A DNA stretch of 64,000 nucleotides from Helicobacter pametensis ATCC 51478. GTDB taxonomy: Bacteria; Campylobacterota; Campylobacteria; Campylobacterales; Helicobacteraceae. This document shows positions 45,253 through 54,324 of this stretch, piece by piece; position 1 is the first letter of the stretch, and each line of letters starts with the position of its first letter. Location: NCBI RefSeq assembly GCF_000518225.1, contig NZ_JADE01000009.1, forward strand, positions 52,871-116,870, read 5' to 3'. Below the pieces are notes generated by a model. It was given only the letters and a program-made list of their open reading frames with translations, did no database searches and was not told the DNA's origin. The position numbers were made by a program, and so were the translations under genes.

Positions 45253-46323
45253 TTATAGAATGATTGGCATGATAATTGTTGAAAAATTTTCACTTTTGAC
45301 CATAAAAGGATTGTTTGCTTCATTGAGGCAAAGTGTGAAGCGATCTTCTCCCACTTGAGCGAGAAAATCAAGCAAACTTTTGGAATTGATTCCGATACTA
45401 AACTCATTCTCAAAATTTGTTTGGATTTCACATTGTGTGCTTCCTTGAGAATTTTCACTGCTCATACTCTCAAAAAGAATCTCATTTTGTCTAAAAGTCA
45501 TTTTGATCTCTTGTGAAACAGAATTGATGATTCTAATAGCACTGATGAAATCATTTTTGGGTAACTCTAGAGTATGAGTGAAAGCCTTGGGGATGATTCT
45601 CTCATAATCTGGGAATCTTCCATTTGTGAGTTTTGTTGAGAATGTATAAATCCCTGTTTTGATGATGAGTTGATTCTCATTATGATAGAGATCAAGTTCA
45701 TCAATGCAAAGTTTTTGGATTTCATTAAGAGCTTTTTTGGGGATGATGATTGAGAGAGTGGCTATGGATTGGGTGTCATATTTCATCAGTGCCAAGCGTC
45801 TTGTATCTGTTGCAACAAAATCAATCATATATTCTTTGATATTGAGTAAGGCTCCATTTAACTCTATCTTGGGGTTGTTTGTTCCAACGGCAGGATTGAT
45901 TTTTTTGATGGCATTGATAAATTGGCTAGAGGGGATTTGAATTTTTGTTTCTGTGGTGTAGTTAGGAAATTTTGGAAATTCTTCAGCATTAAACATAGGA
46001 AGTTTGAATTGACTTCTTCCTTGTTTGATGATCAAAGATTCATCATCTGAGATTAGAGAGATTTCTTTGTCATCTCTTAAGCGTTTGATGATTTCTAGGA
46101 TTTGTTTCCCACTGACTGTGCCTTGTCCCTCTTCTTCTATGCCAGAAACATCAATTTGAGCTTGGATGCTGATCTCATAATCTGTTGCTCTTAAAAGGAG
46201 TTGATTATCAATTGTTTTGAAAAAGATGTGTGATGTGATTTGAGAAAAATCTCTTTTGTCTAAAAAAGGTTGAAAATTATTCAGAACAATCTCAAGAGCA
46301 TTTTTAAATATTGTGATTCTCAT
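45253..46323 (-). CDS. dnaN: DNA polymerase III sliding clamp (beta subunit)
   Basis: Ring-shaped processivity clamp, 356 aa, with three repeated clamp domains. N terminus MRITIFKNALEIVL, central GALLNIKEYMIDFVATDTRRLAL (hydrophobic-cleft region) and a C-terminal PFMVKSENFSTIIMPIIL, close to the usual VMPMRL ending. AAAGGAG precedes the ATG. Separated from dnaA by a 175-bp region with DnaA boxes. Confidence 0.96.
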   Translation of the reverse strand: MRITIFKNALEIVLNNFQPFLDKRDFSQITSHIFFKTIDNQLLLRATDYEISIQAQIDVSGIEEEGQGTVSGKQILEIIKRLRDDKEISLISDDESLIIKQGRSQFKLPMFNAEEFPKFPNYTTETKIQIPSSQFINAIKKINPAVGTNNPKIELNGALLNIKEYMIDFVATDTRRLALMKYDTQSIATLSIIIPKKALNEIQKLCIDELDLYHNENQLIIKTGIYTFSTKLTNGRFPDYERIIPKAFTHTLELPKNDFISAIRIINSVSQEIKMTFRQNEILFESMSSENSQGSTQCEIQTNFENEFSIGINSKSLLDFLAQVGEDRFTLCLNEANNPFMVKSENFSTIIMPIIL

Positions 46324-46350
46324 AAACTCTCCTTTGTAATTTTAAGAATT

Positions 46351-46473
46351 GTAGTAGTAAATAGTAGTGATCAGTGAAAAGTTGAAAAACTCTTTTGATC
46401 TTGCTAGTTCTCACGCTTTTGATTGTGAAAAGTTTCTGTAATGTTTTCACATTGTTTCACTGATTTACTTCAC
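46351..46473. other. oriC: Replication origin, dnaA-dnaN part (DnaA boxes and DnaA-trio)
   Basis: Between dnaN and dnaA five TTCAC cores occur: 46374-46378 (reverse), 46425-46429 (reverse), 46446-46450, 46456-46460 and 46469-46473. Next to the first box, GTAGTAGTAAATAGTAGTGA (46351-46370) is a row of TAG triplets, the DnaA-trio that guides DnaA onto single-stranded DNA. AT-rich DNA suitable for unwinding follows towards dnaN. The phylum's DnaA boxes centre on TTCAC, and H. pylori oriC is bipartite around dnaA. Confidence 0.78.
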
Positions 46474-46498
46474 TATAAACCCATAATTGTATCTTAAA

Positions 46499-47827
46499 TC
46501 ACAAATCTTTCTTAGTCTGCTCTTCTTGGATTTTTGTTTTGATTTCATCAATGATTGCTTTTGTGTGGAGATTTTCATCGATCTCTTCTTGCATTTTTTT
46601 ATATGCCTTTGAGATTGCGCTGTGATCTTTCATATTGAGTTCTTTGGCTAGGACTGGCATAGAATTTGGTGTGAGACTTCTTGCTAGATAGATCACATAG
46701 CGTCTTGCGTTTGCGACATTTTTTGTGCGACTTTTGCTTTTGATCTCTGAGGGTTTGATATTGAGGGCTTTTGAAACCATTTTGATGATATTTTCAAGAG
46801 TGATGTTTTCGTTGTTTTCTTCCAAAGATTCTTTGATCGCATTTTTTGCCATTTTTAGGGTGATATCTTGTCCTAGGATTGAAGCTTGTGCATTGAGTTT
46901 GATTAAGATCCCTTCAATTTGGCGGATATTGTCATTGATGTGAGAGGCTAGAAAGTGAATCGTTTCTTCATCTAAGTGGATTCCATTGATTTGACATTTT
47001 TGATGAATGATGGCGATTTTTGTCTCAAATTCAGGAGGGATAATATCTGCACAAAATCCCCATTCAAAGCGACTTTTGAGTCTTTCTTCAAGTCCTAGAA
47101 TTTTTTTGGGTGCTTTATCACTTGTCATCACGATTTGTTTGAAATTATTGTGGAGCTCATTGAAGGTGTGAAAAAATTCTTCTTGGATCTTTTCTTTGCC
47201 CCCAAAAAACTGCACATCATCGATCAAAAGATAATCACAATTTCGATATTTTTCTCGGAATCGATCCATTGTATTGTTGTTGATTCTGACCATGTAGTCA
47301 TTGAGAAACTGCTCAGCTGTGACATAAATCACATTTTTTCCATTGTTGGCCACTTCATTGCCAATTGCATTGAGAAGATGTGTTTTGCCAAGACCAGTCC
47401 CACCATATAAAAGCACAGGATTATATTTCTTGGCTTGAGTTTGAGCAATGATTTTTGAGACTTCAAAGGCAAGTTTGTTGCTATCTCCTACGACAAATGA
47501 AGAGAATGTGTAAGAAGGATTGAGGAAGGTTTTGGTGATTATTTTTTTTTGGATTTGTTGAGGTTGTGAGTTTTTCACATTTTGTTTTTTAGATTCGACA
47601 ATGATTTTTATCTCTGGCTTGATTTGAGTGAGTTCTTCAAAGAGTGAGGAAATCTCTTGTGAAAACTTATTTTGAATCCAATTTGCTAAGAAAATGTTTG
47701 GAACTGTGAAGACTTTAAGATCCGATTTTGAGGCATTTTCATCGAATCTAAGCTTGGAAATATAGTGATCATATTCCTCAATACTTATGCGTTCTCTGAG
47801 GATTTTTAATATATCATTTCCAATCAT
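46499..47827 (-). CDS. dnaA: Chromosomal replication initiator DnaA
   Basis: AAA+ initiator, 442 aa. Domain I at the N terminus ([18 protein letters not shown]), Walker [12 protein letters not shown] near residue 142, Walker [11 protein letters not shown], and a C-terminal DNA-binding domain with [14 protein letters not shown], which reads the DnaA box. DnaA-box clusters flank the gene on both sides. Divergent from ruvC. Confidence 0.98.
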   Translation of the reverse strand: MIGNDILKILRERISIEEYDHYISKLRFDENASKSDLKVFTVPNIFLANWIQNKFSQEISSLFEELTQIKPEIKIIVESKKQNVKNSQPQQIQKKIITKTFLNPSYTFSSFVVGDSNKLAFEVSKIIAQTQAKKYNPVLLYGGTGLGKTHLLNAIGNEVANNGKNVIYVTAEQFLNDYMVRINNNTMDRFREKYRNCDYLLIDDVQFFGGKEKIQEEFFHTFNELHNNFKQIVMTSDKAPKKILGLEERLKSRFEWGFCADIIPPEFETKIAIIHQKCQINGIHLDEETIHFLASHINDNIRQIEGILIKLNAQASILGQDITLKMAKNAIKESLEENNENITLENIIKMVSKALNIKPSEIKSKSRTKNVANARRYVIYLARSLTPNSMPVLAKELNMKDHSAISKAYKKMQEEIDENLHTKAIIDEIKTKIQEEQTKKDL

Positions 47828-47847
47828 ATTTGCTCCATTTTGAAGTT

Positions 47848-47872
47848 TTCACAATGTGAAAAAAATTGTGAA
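47848..47872. other. oriC: Replication origin, ruvC-dnaA part (DnaA box cluster)
   Basis: Three TTCAC-core boxes lie within 25 bp: TTTTCACAA (core 47848-47852), TGTGAAAA (core 47856-47860) and TTGTGAATT (core 47868-47872). They sit upstream of dnaA, between it and ruvC, and could also serve dnaA autoregulation. Confidence 0.72.
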
Positions 47873-47923
47873 TTCTTTGGCAAAAATATTAGCAAAAAGC
47901 ACAAAAATAGGGATAAAAATAGG

Positions 47924-48400
47924 ATGAATATCTTAGGGATTGATCCTGGAAGTCGAAACTGTGGATATGCGATTTTGAGTTTTGAGAATCAAAAGATGCG
48001 TTTGGTTGAAGCAGGTTTTATCAAAATCAAAGAAAGAGAATTACAAACTCAGATTTTAGAATTTGTTGAAGGGATTGATTTGGTGTTGAAACATCAAAAG
48101 ATTGATGAAGTGGCGATTGAAAGTATGTTTTATGCTTATAATCCTCAGACCGTGATCAAACTTGCTCAATTTCGTGGAGCACTCAGTCTAAAAATTTTGC
48201 AAGAGATTGGATATTTTTATGAATACACTCCATTGCAAATCAAAAAAGCTCTCACAGGTAAAGCCAAAGCAGATAAAACTCAAGTAGCTTTTATGGTCAA
48301 AAAGCTTTTGGGAATCACACAAGAGATCAAACCACTAGATATCACAGATGCGATCGCTGTGGGGATCACACATATCCAACGAATCAAAATAAGGAGATAA
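47924..48400 (+). CDS. ruvC: Holliday junction resolvase RuvC
   Basis: Endonuclease that cuts Holliday junctions, 158 aa. Catalytic acidic residues in [16 protein letters not shown] (Asp7), [13 protein letters not shown] (Glu) and [15 protein letters not shown] (two Asp). The ATG at 47924 gives the usual length; longer readings pass through the DnaA box cluster. Divergent from dnaA and one base before thyX. Confidence 0.96.
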   Translation: MNILGIDPGSRNCGYAILSFENQKMRLVEAGFIKIKERELQTQILEFVEGIDLVLKHQKIDEVAIESMFYAYNPQTVIKLAQFRGALSLKILQEIGYFYEYTPLQIKKALTGKAKADKTQVAFMVKKLLGITQEIKPLDITDAIAVGITHIQRIKIRR

Positions 48401-48401
48401 A

Positions 48402-49031
48402 ATGGAAGTCAAGCTACTTTTTCACACCCCACTTTCACTTTGTGTAAGTGCAGGACGCACTTGTTGGCAATCTCAAGAGAGAGGAGGATGTTATCCTCTT
48501 CCTACTGATGAGATCATCCAAGCTGATCGAGAGTTTTTGGATCGGATTTTGAATAAACACAAACATGGCTCTGTGGCTGAACACCTCACTTATAATTTTG
48601 CAATTGATGGGATCAGTAGAGCTTGTCTTCAAGAGCTCGCACGCCATCGTCACGCTTCACTTTCTGTCAAATCTTCTCGCTATACTCTCAAAGAACTCAA
48701 AAGTGAAGAAAACATCGAATCTGTGGCAGAAAAATATCTTGTGATGAGTGGAGATGAGAGAGTGGATCGCTCCTCTATCCAAGCTCTTAAAAATCTCCAA
48801 ATGCTTTTGCTTGATGGGATTTCTAATGATCTAGCCAAATATGCAATGCCAGAATCTTATAAAACTGCTCTAGCCTGGAGTGTGAATGCAAGAGCGTTAC
48901 AAAATTTTCTCTCTCTTAGGAGTTCAAAAGCAGCATTATGGGAGATTAGAAAACTAGCTTTTGCTCTTTTTGAGGCATTACCAGAGGAGCATAAGTTTTT
49001 GTTTGAAGGGGTGATGAGTAGTGAAAAGTGA
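48402..49031 (+). CDS. thyX: Flavin-dependent thymidylate synthase ThyX
   Basis: Makes dTMP from dUMP with methylene-THF and FAD. 209 aa with the ThyX signature RHRHASLSVKSSRY (RHR-x7-S) near residue 80, and a C-terminal SLRSSKAALWEIRKLA. Replaces ThyA in this phylum. Directly follows ruvC, AAGGAG before the ATG. Confidence 0.96.
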   Translation: MEVKLLFHTPLSLCVSAGRTCWQSQERGGCYPLPTDEIIQADREFLDRILNKHKHGSVAEHLTYNFAIDGISRACLQELARHRHASLSVKSSRYTLKELKSEENIESVAEKYLVMSGDERVDRSSIQALKNLQMLLLDGISNDLAKYAMPESYKTALAWSVNARALQNFLSLRSSKAALWEIRKLAFALFEALPEEHKFLFEGVMSSEK

Positions 49032-49043
49032 AGAGAAATAAGA

Positions 49044-49553
49044 ATGGATAATATTCTTATTTATCACACTCAAGATGGTAAGGTCAAAGTCGAACTTTAT
49101 GAGTTTGGGCAGAGTGTTTGGCTCACACAAGAACTGATTACCAAACTTTTTGACACCTCAAGAGAAAACATCACTATCCACATCAAAAATATCTTTGAAG
49201 ATGCGGAATTAAGGGAAGAAGAAGTATGTAAGGAAAATTTACATACTGCCAAAGATGGAAAACAATATAAAGTCAAATTTTATTCTTTGGAAATGATTCT
49301 AGCGATTGGATTTCGTGTCAGAAGCAAAAGAGGTTTGCAATTTCGCAAATGGGCAAATGAAAATCTCCAAACCTATCTCCAAAAAGGGTTTTTAGTCGAT
49401 ACAGAAAGATTGAAAAATCCCAATGGACGCACGGATTATTTTGATGAACTTGATAGCCTTAATCGCTTAGTCAATGTTTTCTTAGAATCCGCAGAGCTTA
49501 GAGTAGAAAAAGAACTAGAAGATTTAGCAAAGGAATTAGTAAAAAATATTTGA
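49044..49553 (+). CDS. RhuM-family protein with internal deletion
   Basis: Protein of 169 aa matching the start of RhuM-like proteins: YHTQDGKVKVELYEFGQSVW, LTQELITKLFDTSRENITIHIKNIF and YSLEMILAIGFRVRSKRG, a Bro/KilA-N-like DNA-binding type region. After YFDEL (near residue 136) it jumps to ELDSLNRLVNVFLESAELR, which resembles the far C-terminal part of full-length (~330 aa) family members, so about half of the middle seems to be gone. It opens the accessory island, 12 bases after thyX. RhuM proteins often accompany restriction-modification and phage-like islands; function unproven. Confidence 0.72.
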   Translation: MDNILIYHTQDGKVKVELYEFGQSVWLTQELITKLFDTSRENITIHIKNIFEDAELREEEVCKENLHTAKDGKQYKVKFYSLEMILAIGFRVRSKRGLQFRKWANENLQTYLQKGFLVDTERLKNPNGRTDYFDELDSLNRLVNVFLESAELRVEKELEDLAKELVKNI

Positions 49554-49570
49554 TCTAATAGGGAGAATAG

Positions 49571-52018
49571 ATGAATCAGCTCTTAAACCTCACAGAAGAA
49601 AAGCTCAAAAGCAAGATAAAAGATCTCTACTTCAAAAAATTCAATTATTTTGGAGACAAAATCGACTTCTCTATCACACAAAATCTTGGAATCTTAGGAG
49701 AAATCAATCTTTTGTGGGCAGAAGCTAAAAATGGCAAAGATTCTTGTATCTACGAATCTTTTATCCAGCTTATCCTCACAATCGGAAAATACCGCTACAA
49801 CACACAGCAAACTCCAAAATTCCTAGGAGCATTTGATGCTCAAAAGTTTGCTTTTCTCTCCTTTGCAAGTATCCAAGAGGTGTTTTATCAAAATGATATT
49901 GATTGGAGTGTTACGCCAAGCAATCACAAAACCCCTCAATTCCTCTCCCTTCTCTCTCAGCTCAAACCTATCTTAGAAAAAGAGATGATTCTCTTCTCCT
50001 ATGAAAACCAAAGCAAGGAACTCTCAAACTTCATCTCTCAAAACCTCACTACAGATGAAATCAACAAATATGAAATAGACAAAAACAACTTTGTCAGCGT
50101 GTATTTCAAGTGGGTAGAAGTGGTCAAAGATAGCATTAGCATCGATTGGGAGAGAGCCAAGGAAGTGGGAATCTTGGATGCTGATTTTTATCTAGCTGAT
50201 TTGCTCTCTATTGAAAATACAACAATCACCGACAAACTCTATGCCATCCTCAAAGGCTCGCACTATGAGTTCAACAAAAAGCTCACACTTCTAGGCACTC
50301 AAAGCAATGAAATCGCAAATTTCAAAGATCATCAAAAGGCTCATCAAATTTTTTGGAGTGTGTATAAACGCCCTCCAAGAGAGGAGTTTTGGGAATACAT
50401 CATCGCTCGCCGTGATCTGCTAGTCGCCCAAGATGTGAGAGAGCGAAAAGGAGCGTTTTTCACTCCCAAAATTTGGGTGCAAAAATCCCAAGAATATCTT
50501 GCTAAAGCTTTGGGAGAGGATTGGCAAGAGGAGTATTATGTATGGGATTGTGCAGGAGGGACGGGAAATCTGCTCTCAGGGCTAAGCAACCCTAGAAATA
50601 TCTTTTGCTCCACGCTCGATAAGCCTGATGTGGATATCATCAAAGAGAGAATCAAAAATGGAGCAAATCTCTTTGAAAACCATATCTTTCAGTTTGATTT
50701 TCTCAATGATGAGTTTTTTGACAAAGTCGATGAAAAGGGCAATGTGCTAGCAGAATCAAAAGTCCCCAAAAAACTTCAAGAGATTTTAAAAGATGAAAAA
50801 AAGCGTCAAAAACTCGTGATCTATATCAATCCTCCTTATGCCGAGGCGGCGAGTGCAACACAGATTACAGAAACAGGTTCAAACAAAGCCCTAGTTGCAG
50901 AAAGCTCTATTGGAAGAGAATATTCTAATGAATTGGGTGGAGCAAAAAATGAGCTTTTTACACAATTCTTTATGCGTGTCATTTGCGAGATAAATGGGAG
51001 TATTTTGGCATGTTTTTCAAAGTTAAAATATATAAATGCAAAAAATTTTGTTGTATTTCGCTCCAACTTTAGGGCTAGATTTCTTAATGGTTTTATAAGT
51101 CCAGCAAACACTTTTGACAATGTTAAGGGGCAATTTCCCATAGGATTTTTAATTTGGAATACATGCCATAAGGAAAAATTTGATGAAATTAAGCTAGATA
51201 TTTTTGATTCAAAAAATTGTTATTTGGGGCAAAAGAGTTTTTATACAGAAAATGGTAAAGAAAAAAACTATATCAATGATTGGTATCGCCTTTGTTACGA
51301 TAAAGAGGGAGAAGAAATAGGGGTTATGAATACACGAGGGAATGATTTTCTAAATCAAAACTATATTCGCATTAGTAGTGAGAATAATTTCAATCACACA
51401 AATATCATAACACCAAAAAACTTGATTGAATCTTGTGTTTATCTTGCGATTCGCCACGCAATACAAGCAACTTGGATCAATGATAGAGATCAGTTTTACG
51501 CTCCAAATTCACTATGGGAGGAGGATAAAGAGTTCCAAAGCGATTGTTTGGCTTTTACCCTTTTTCATGGGCAAAATCGCATTACAAGCACAGAGGGGAC
51601 AAACCACTTTATCCCTTTTACAGAATCCGAAGTAGGGGCAAAGAGTGCATTTACAAGCAATTTTATGACTCGTTTTATGCACGGTAAGATTGAGATTAAT
51701 TCTCTTCTTGGGGGCAAACAAATGAGCAAGAAGCTAGAGTTTAGCCATGAAGCCAAAGCAGTGTTTGAAGCAGGGAGAGAGATCTATGCCTACTATCACG
51801 CCCAAGACTTTAGAGCCAAGCCTTATAATGTCAATGCCTCACTCTATGACATCAAAGAGTTTTTCCAAGGCAGAAACTCGCAAGGCAAAATGAATCCTCC
51901 AAGCAAGGCAGAAGATCCCCACTACAAAATCCTCATCGCCACTCTCACAGAATCCCTCAATGCTCTAGCCAAAAAGCTAGAACCAAAGATTTATGAGTAT
52001 GGGTTTTTGAAAGAATAA
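49571..52018 (+). CDS. N6-adenine DNA methyltransferase, large (type IIG-like)
   Basis: Large DNA methyltransferase of 815 aa. The SAM-binding motif I VWDCAGGTGNLL is near residue 328 and the catalytic motif IV YINPPYAE near residue 419, the order of gamma-type N6-adenine methyltransferases. A ~300-residue N-terminal region precedes it and a ~250-residue C-terminal target-recognition-like region follows; I find no obvious PD-(D/E)XK nuclease motif. The last 65 codons are duplicated at 54082-54279. The frame is intact. It heads a run of defence genes on the plus strand. Target sequence unknown. Confidence 0.85.
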   Translation: MNQLLNLTEEKLKSKIKDLYFKKFNYFGDKIDFSITQNLGILGEINLLWAEAKNGKDSCIYESFIQLILTIGKYRYNTQQTPKFLGAFDAQKFAFLSFASIQEVFYQNDIDWSVTPSNHKTPQFLSLLSQLKPILEKEMILFSYENQSKELSNFISQNLTTDEINKYEIDKNNFVSVYFKWVEVVKDSISIDWERAKEVGILDADFYLADLLSIENTTITDKLYAILKGSHYEFNKKLTLLGTQSNEIANFKDHQKAHQIFWSVYKRPPREEFWEYIIARRDLLVAQDVRERKGAFFTPKIWVQKSQEYLAKALGEDWQEEYYVWDCAGGTGNLLSGLSNPRNIFCSTLDKPDVDIIKERIKNGANLFENHIFQFDFLNDEFFDKVDEKGNVLAESKVPKKLQEILKDEKKRQKLVIYINPPYAEAASATQITETGSNKALVAESSIGREYSNELGGAKNELFTQFFMRVICEINGSILACFSKLKYINAKNFVVFRSNFRARFLNGFISPANTFDNVKGQFPIGFLIWNTCHKEKFDEIKLDIFDSKNCYLGQKSFYTENGKEKNYINDWYRLCYDKEGEEIGVMNTRGNDFLNQNYIRISSENNFNHTNIITPKNLIESCVYLAIRHAIQATWINDRDQFYAPNSLWEEDKEFQSDCLAFTLFHGQNRITSTEGTNHFIPFTESEVGAKSAFTSNFMTRFMHGKIEINSLLGGKQMSKKLEFSHEAKAVFEAGREIYAYYHAQDFRAKPYNVNASLYDIKEFFQGRNSQGKMNPPSKAEDPHYKILIATLTESLNALAKKLEPKIYEYGFLKE
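51821..52018 (+). repeat. 198-bp direct repeat, copy 1 (methyltransferase 3' end)
   Basis: Same length as 54082-54279 with no gaps and four visible mismatches, one at the left edge and three in the last 15 bases. Followed 22 bases later by the OLD-nuclease ATG. Confidence 0.95.
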
Positions 52019-52039
52019 ATTAAAACAAAGGAGCAAAAA

Positions 52040-53980
52040 ATGAAATTAAAAAGAATATTGATTTCAAACTTTCGTTCAATAGAGGATATAGAATTACCTA
52101 TTAAAGCAATCAATGGCAGCTATTGTACAGTTTTGGTTGGAAAAAATGAGGCGGGAAAAAGCAATATTTTAAAGGCTATCAACACACTTTTTCAGGAACA
52201 AAAACCAAGCAAGGAAGAAGGCTTGAAAGACAGAAGAAGAACAACGGAGTATGACATTAAGCAAGAGGAATATTTTGTTTGTGCTGAATACACCCTAACC
52301 GATGTAGAAAAAGAAACAATTTTAAAAAAAATTGATGAAGAATATATAAATATTAATCTTGTCAAGTTTAAAAACGGATTAACTCTTCTTGACTTGTTGA
52401 ATGTTGCTTACAAAGAAGTATTGTTGGATTACATAATAGGAGATCAGGATTCGACCAAACGATGGTGGAATTGTGATGAGAAAATTAAACAATATGAATT
52501 GGAGCAAGATGTCTTTTTAGTTGATAAGGTTTTTTCAACTCAAGGCGATAGAGAAAATTTATTGGAAGTTCAAAAACTAGTTGATCAAATCTTGCGGAGC
52601 TATATTCCAGATTTTCCAAAAATTGATTGTCAAATGTGGAGTTATAAAAAAGAATATCTGCTTCCTCCCAATGTTGAGCTTGATCGTTTTTTTAGTGATC
52701 CAAATACTTGTATTCCCTTAAAAAACTTATTTCATCTTGGAGGTGTAAAGAATATTGTAGAAACATATAATCAAACTAATGGGGATTCAAAACAGGTAAG
52801 AACTCTTTTAAAAAGAGTTCAAAACAAAGCAACAGAAAAATTTAGAGAAATTTGGAAGGATTTTGAAAAAATAGATTTTGTTCTTAACAAGGACGGAAAT
52901 AACCTTGAGATCTCTATAAGAGATTCGAATTCTGAAATTGAATATGCTATGGAGGAGAGAAGTGAAGGGTTTAAACGTTTCGTTACAATTCTTTTGACCT
53001 TAAGTGTTGGCAATAGTGATTCTCTAAAAATTATTTTACTTGATGAACCTGATGCTTTTTTATATCCTTCAAGTGCCAAGCAGTTAAGGGATGTTCTGAT
53101 TAAAATGGGAGAGAATAACATTATTTTTTATTCAACACATTCTCCATATATGATTGATATAAATGCCGTTGGAGAGAATTCAAGGCATCTGATTGTAGAA
53201 AGGGAAGATGGCATTACTCAAATCAATAAAAAAGATTCTATGGCAATTGAAGGCGTAGATTTTATGGAAGATGAATTGATTATGAGAGCAATAGGTTCAA
53301 ATATTTTTGAGAGAGTTAAGCCAATTAATATTTTATTTGAAGGTTATCTAGACAAAATGCTCTTTGAAAAATTCTTGGAAAAAGAGTTTTGCAACAAATA
53401 CGGCATGATTTACCTTGGAGGTATAAAAAAGGTAGATAGATGCGTGAACGATATTCAACTAACAGGTCAAAAATTTTTGGTTGTAGCAGATTCTGATCAA
53501 GTTTCAAGGCAAGAGAGAGAAAAATTTAAAAAAGATTTTGTAAGTTTTGCTAATTGTTGGTTGGATTATTCAGAGGTAGACAAGCAATGTGAGAGTCTTG
53601 AAGATTTTTTTAAAAATGAATATATTAAAAAAACGCTAGAAGAGATGGGGTTTAGTGTGGATAAATATAATCCTAGAAAATCAGCAATTACCAATATTAG
53701 GACATGTATTTCTCTCAATACCAAAGATGAGTGTGGTTTTGCTCAAGAAGAAATAGAAAAGATATTGGAATATATTAAACAATATAAAGACAATCAGGAA
53801 TTAGCAAAAAGAATAATTGATGAAGTTAAAGAAAATCAGAAAAAAAATATACAAGAAAAAAAAGAAGAATTAGAAAAAGAAGTAAAGCAAAAACTTGCTC
53901 ACAAGGCTAAAAAAGAGCATATGAAAGAAGAATTTTTTATGTTTATTAAGAGATTGAAAGAAAAAATTCAAAGCATATAA
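52040..53980 (+). CDS. OLD-family ATP-dependent nuclease (AAA plus TOPRIM)
   Basis: Protein of 646 aa. N-terminal ABC-type ATPase: RILISNFRSIEDIELP, Walker A GKNEAGKS (residues 34-41), Walker B IILLDEPDAFLYP near residue 333 and His-switch YSTHSPYM. The C-terminal TOPRIM domain has the Glu in ILFEGYLDK near 430 and VVADSD (Asp-x-Asp) near 480, so the nuclease site looks intact. A charged helical end follows (res. 590-646). No UvrD helicase gene is adjacent, so it is not Gabija; it fits stand-alone class 1 OLD. Base composition is clearly more AT-rich than flanking housekeeping genes. AAAGGAG precedes the ATG. It is bracketed by the 198-bp repeats. Confidence 0.88.
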   Translation: MKLKRILISNFRSIEDIELPIKAINGSYCTVLVGKNEAGKSNILKAINTLFQEQKPSKEEGLKDRRRTTEYDIKQEEYFVCAEYTLTDVEKETILKKIDEEYININLVKFKNGLTLLDLLNVAYKEVLLDYIIGDQDSTKRWWNCDEKIKQYELEQDVFLVDKVFSTQGDRENLLEVQKLVDQILRSYIPDFPKIDCQMWSYKKEYLLPPNVELDRFFSDPNTCIPLKNLFHLGGVKNIVETYNQTNGDSKQVRTLLKRVQNKATEKFREIWKDFEKIDFVLNKDGNNLEISIRDSNSEIEYAMEERSEGFKRFVTILLTLSVGNSDSLKIILLDEPDAFLYPSSAKQLRDVLIKMGENNIIFYSTHSPYMIDINAVGENSRHLIVEREDGITQINKKDSMAIEGVDFMEDELIMRAIGSNIFERVKPINILFEGYLDKMLFEKFLEKEFCNKYGMIYLGGIKKVDRCVNDIQLTGQKFLVVADSDQVSRQEREKFKKDFVSFANCWLDYSEVDKQCESLEDFFKNEYIKKTLEEMGFSVDKYNPRKSAITNIRTCISLNTKDECGFAQEEIEKILEYIKQYKDNQELAKRIIDEVKENQKKNIQEKKEELEKEVKQKLAHKAKKEHMKEEFFMFIKRLKEKIQSI

Positions 53981-54081
53981 AATTGTTTTGCTTCAAAATA
54001 TAAGTAAGAGAGAATCCTCTTAGAGTGTCCTAGAGTCTAGTTTTTATGTATTTTTTATAGATTATTTGATATTGTATCTAA

Positions 54082-54279
54082 CCATATAATGTCAATGCCT
54101 CACTCTATGACATCAAAGAGTTTTTCCAAGGCAGAAACTCGCAAGGCAAAATGAATCCTCCAAGCAAGGCAGAAGATCCCCACTACAAAATCCTCATCGC
54201 CACTCTCACAGAATCCCTCAATGCTCTAGCCAAAAAGCTAGAACCAAAGATTTATGAGTATGGGTTCTTGAGGGAATAA
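54082..54279 (+). pseudogene. Duplicated 3' end of the methyltransferase gene (198-bp repeat, copy 2)
   Basis: This stretch, in the 344-bp gap after the OLD gene, encodes the C-terminal 65 residues of the methyltransferase in frame, from YNVNASLYDIKEFF to a slightly different ending (YGFLRE instead of YGFLKE) with stop at 54277-54279. There is no start or catalytic domain, so it is a fragment, not a gene. The bases 53981-54081 before it hold no gene; the AAA ATPase begins 46 bases after its stop. Confidence 0.9.
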
Positions 54280-54324
54280 AAAATGCTAGAGTTTTGATTA
54301 AAAATCAGATCTTGGAAATTTATA

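Noticed and set aside
47840..47923. N-terminal extension of RuvC
   Set aside because: It would translate the DnaA box cluster; the conserved RuvC start (MNILGIDPG) is at 47924.
52040..53980. Gabija or retron (Eco8-type) system for the OLD nuclease
   Set aside because: No UvrD-like helicase gene and no reverse transcriptase or msr/msd-like gene is adjacent.
54082..54279. A second, complete methyltransferase gene
   Set aside because: Only the last 65 codons are present, without motifs I or IV or a start codon with a ribosome site.
51821..54279. Insertion sequence or transposon flanked by long direct repeats
   Set aside because: No transposase or integrase gene lies between the repeats, and the repeats encode the methyltransferase tail; homologous recombination explains them better.
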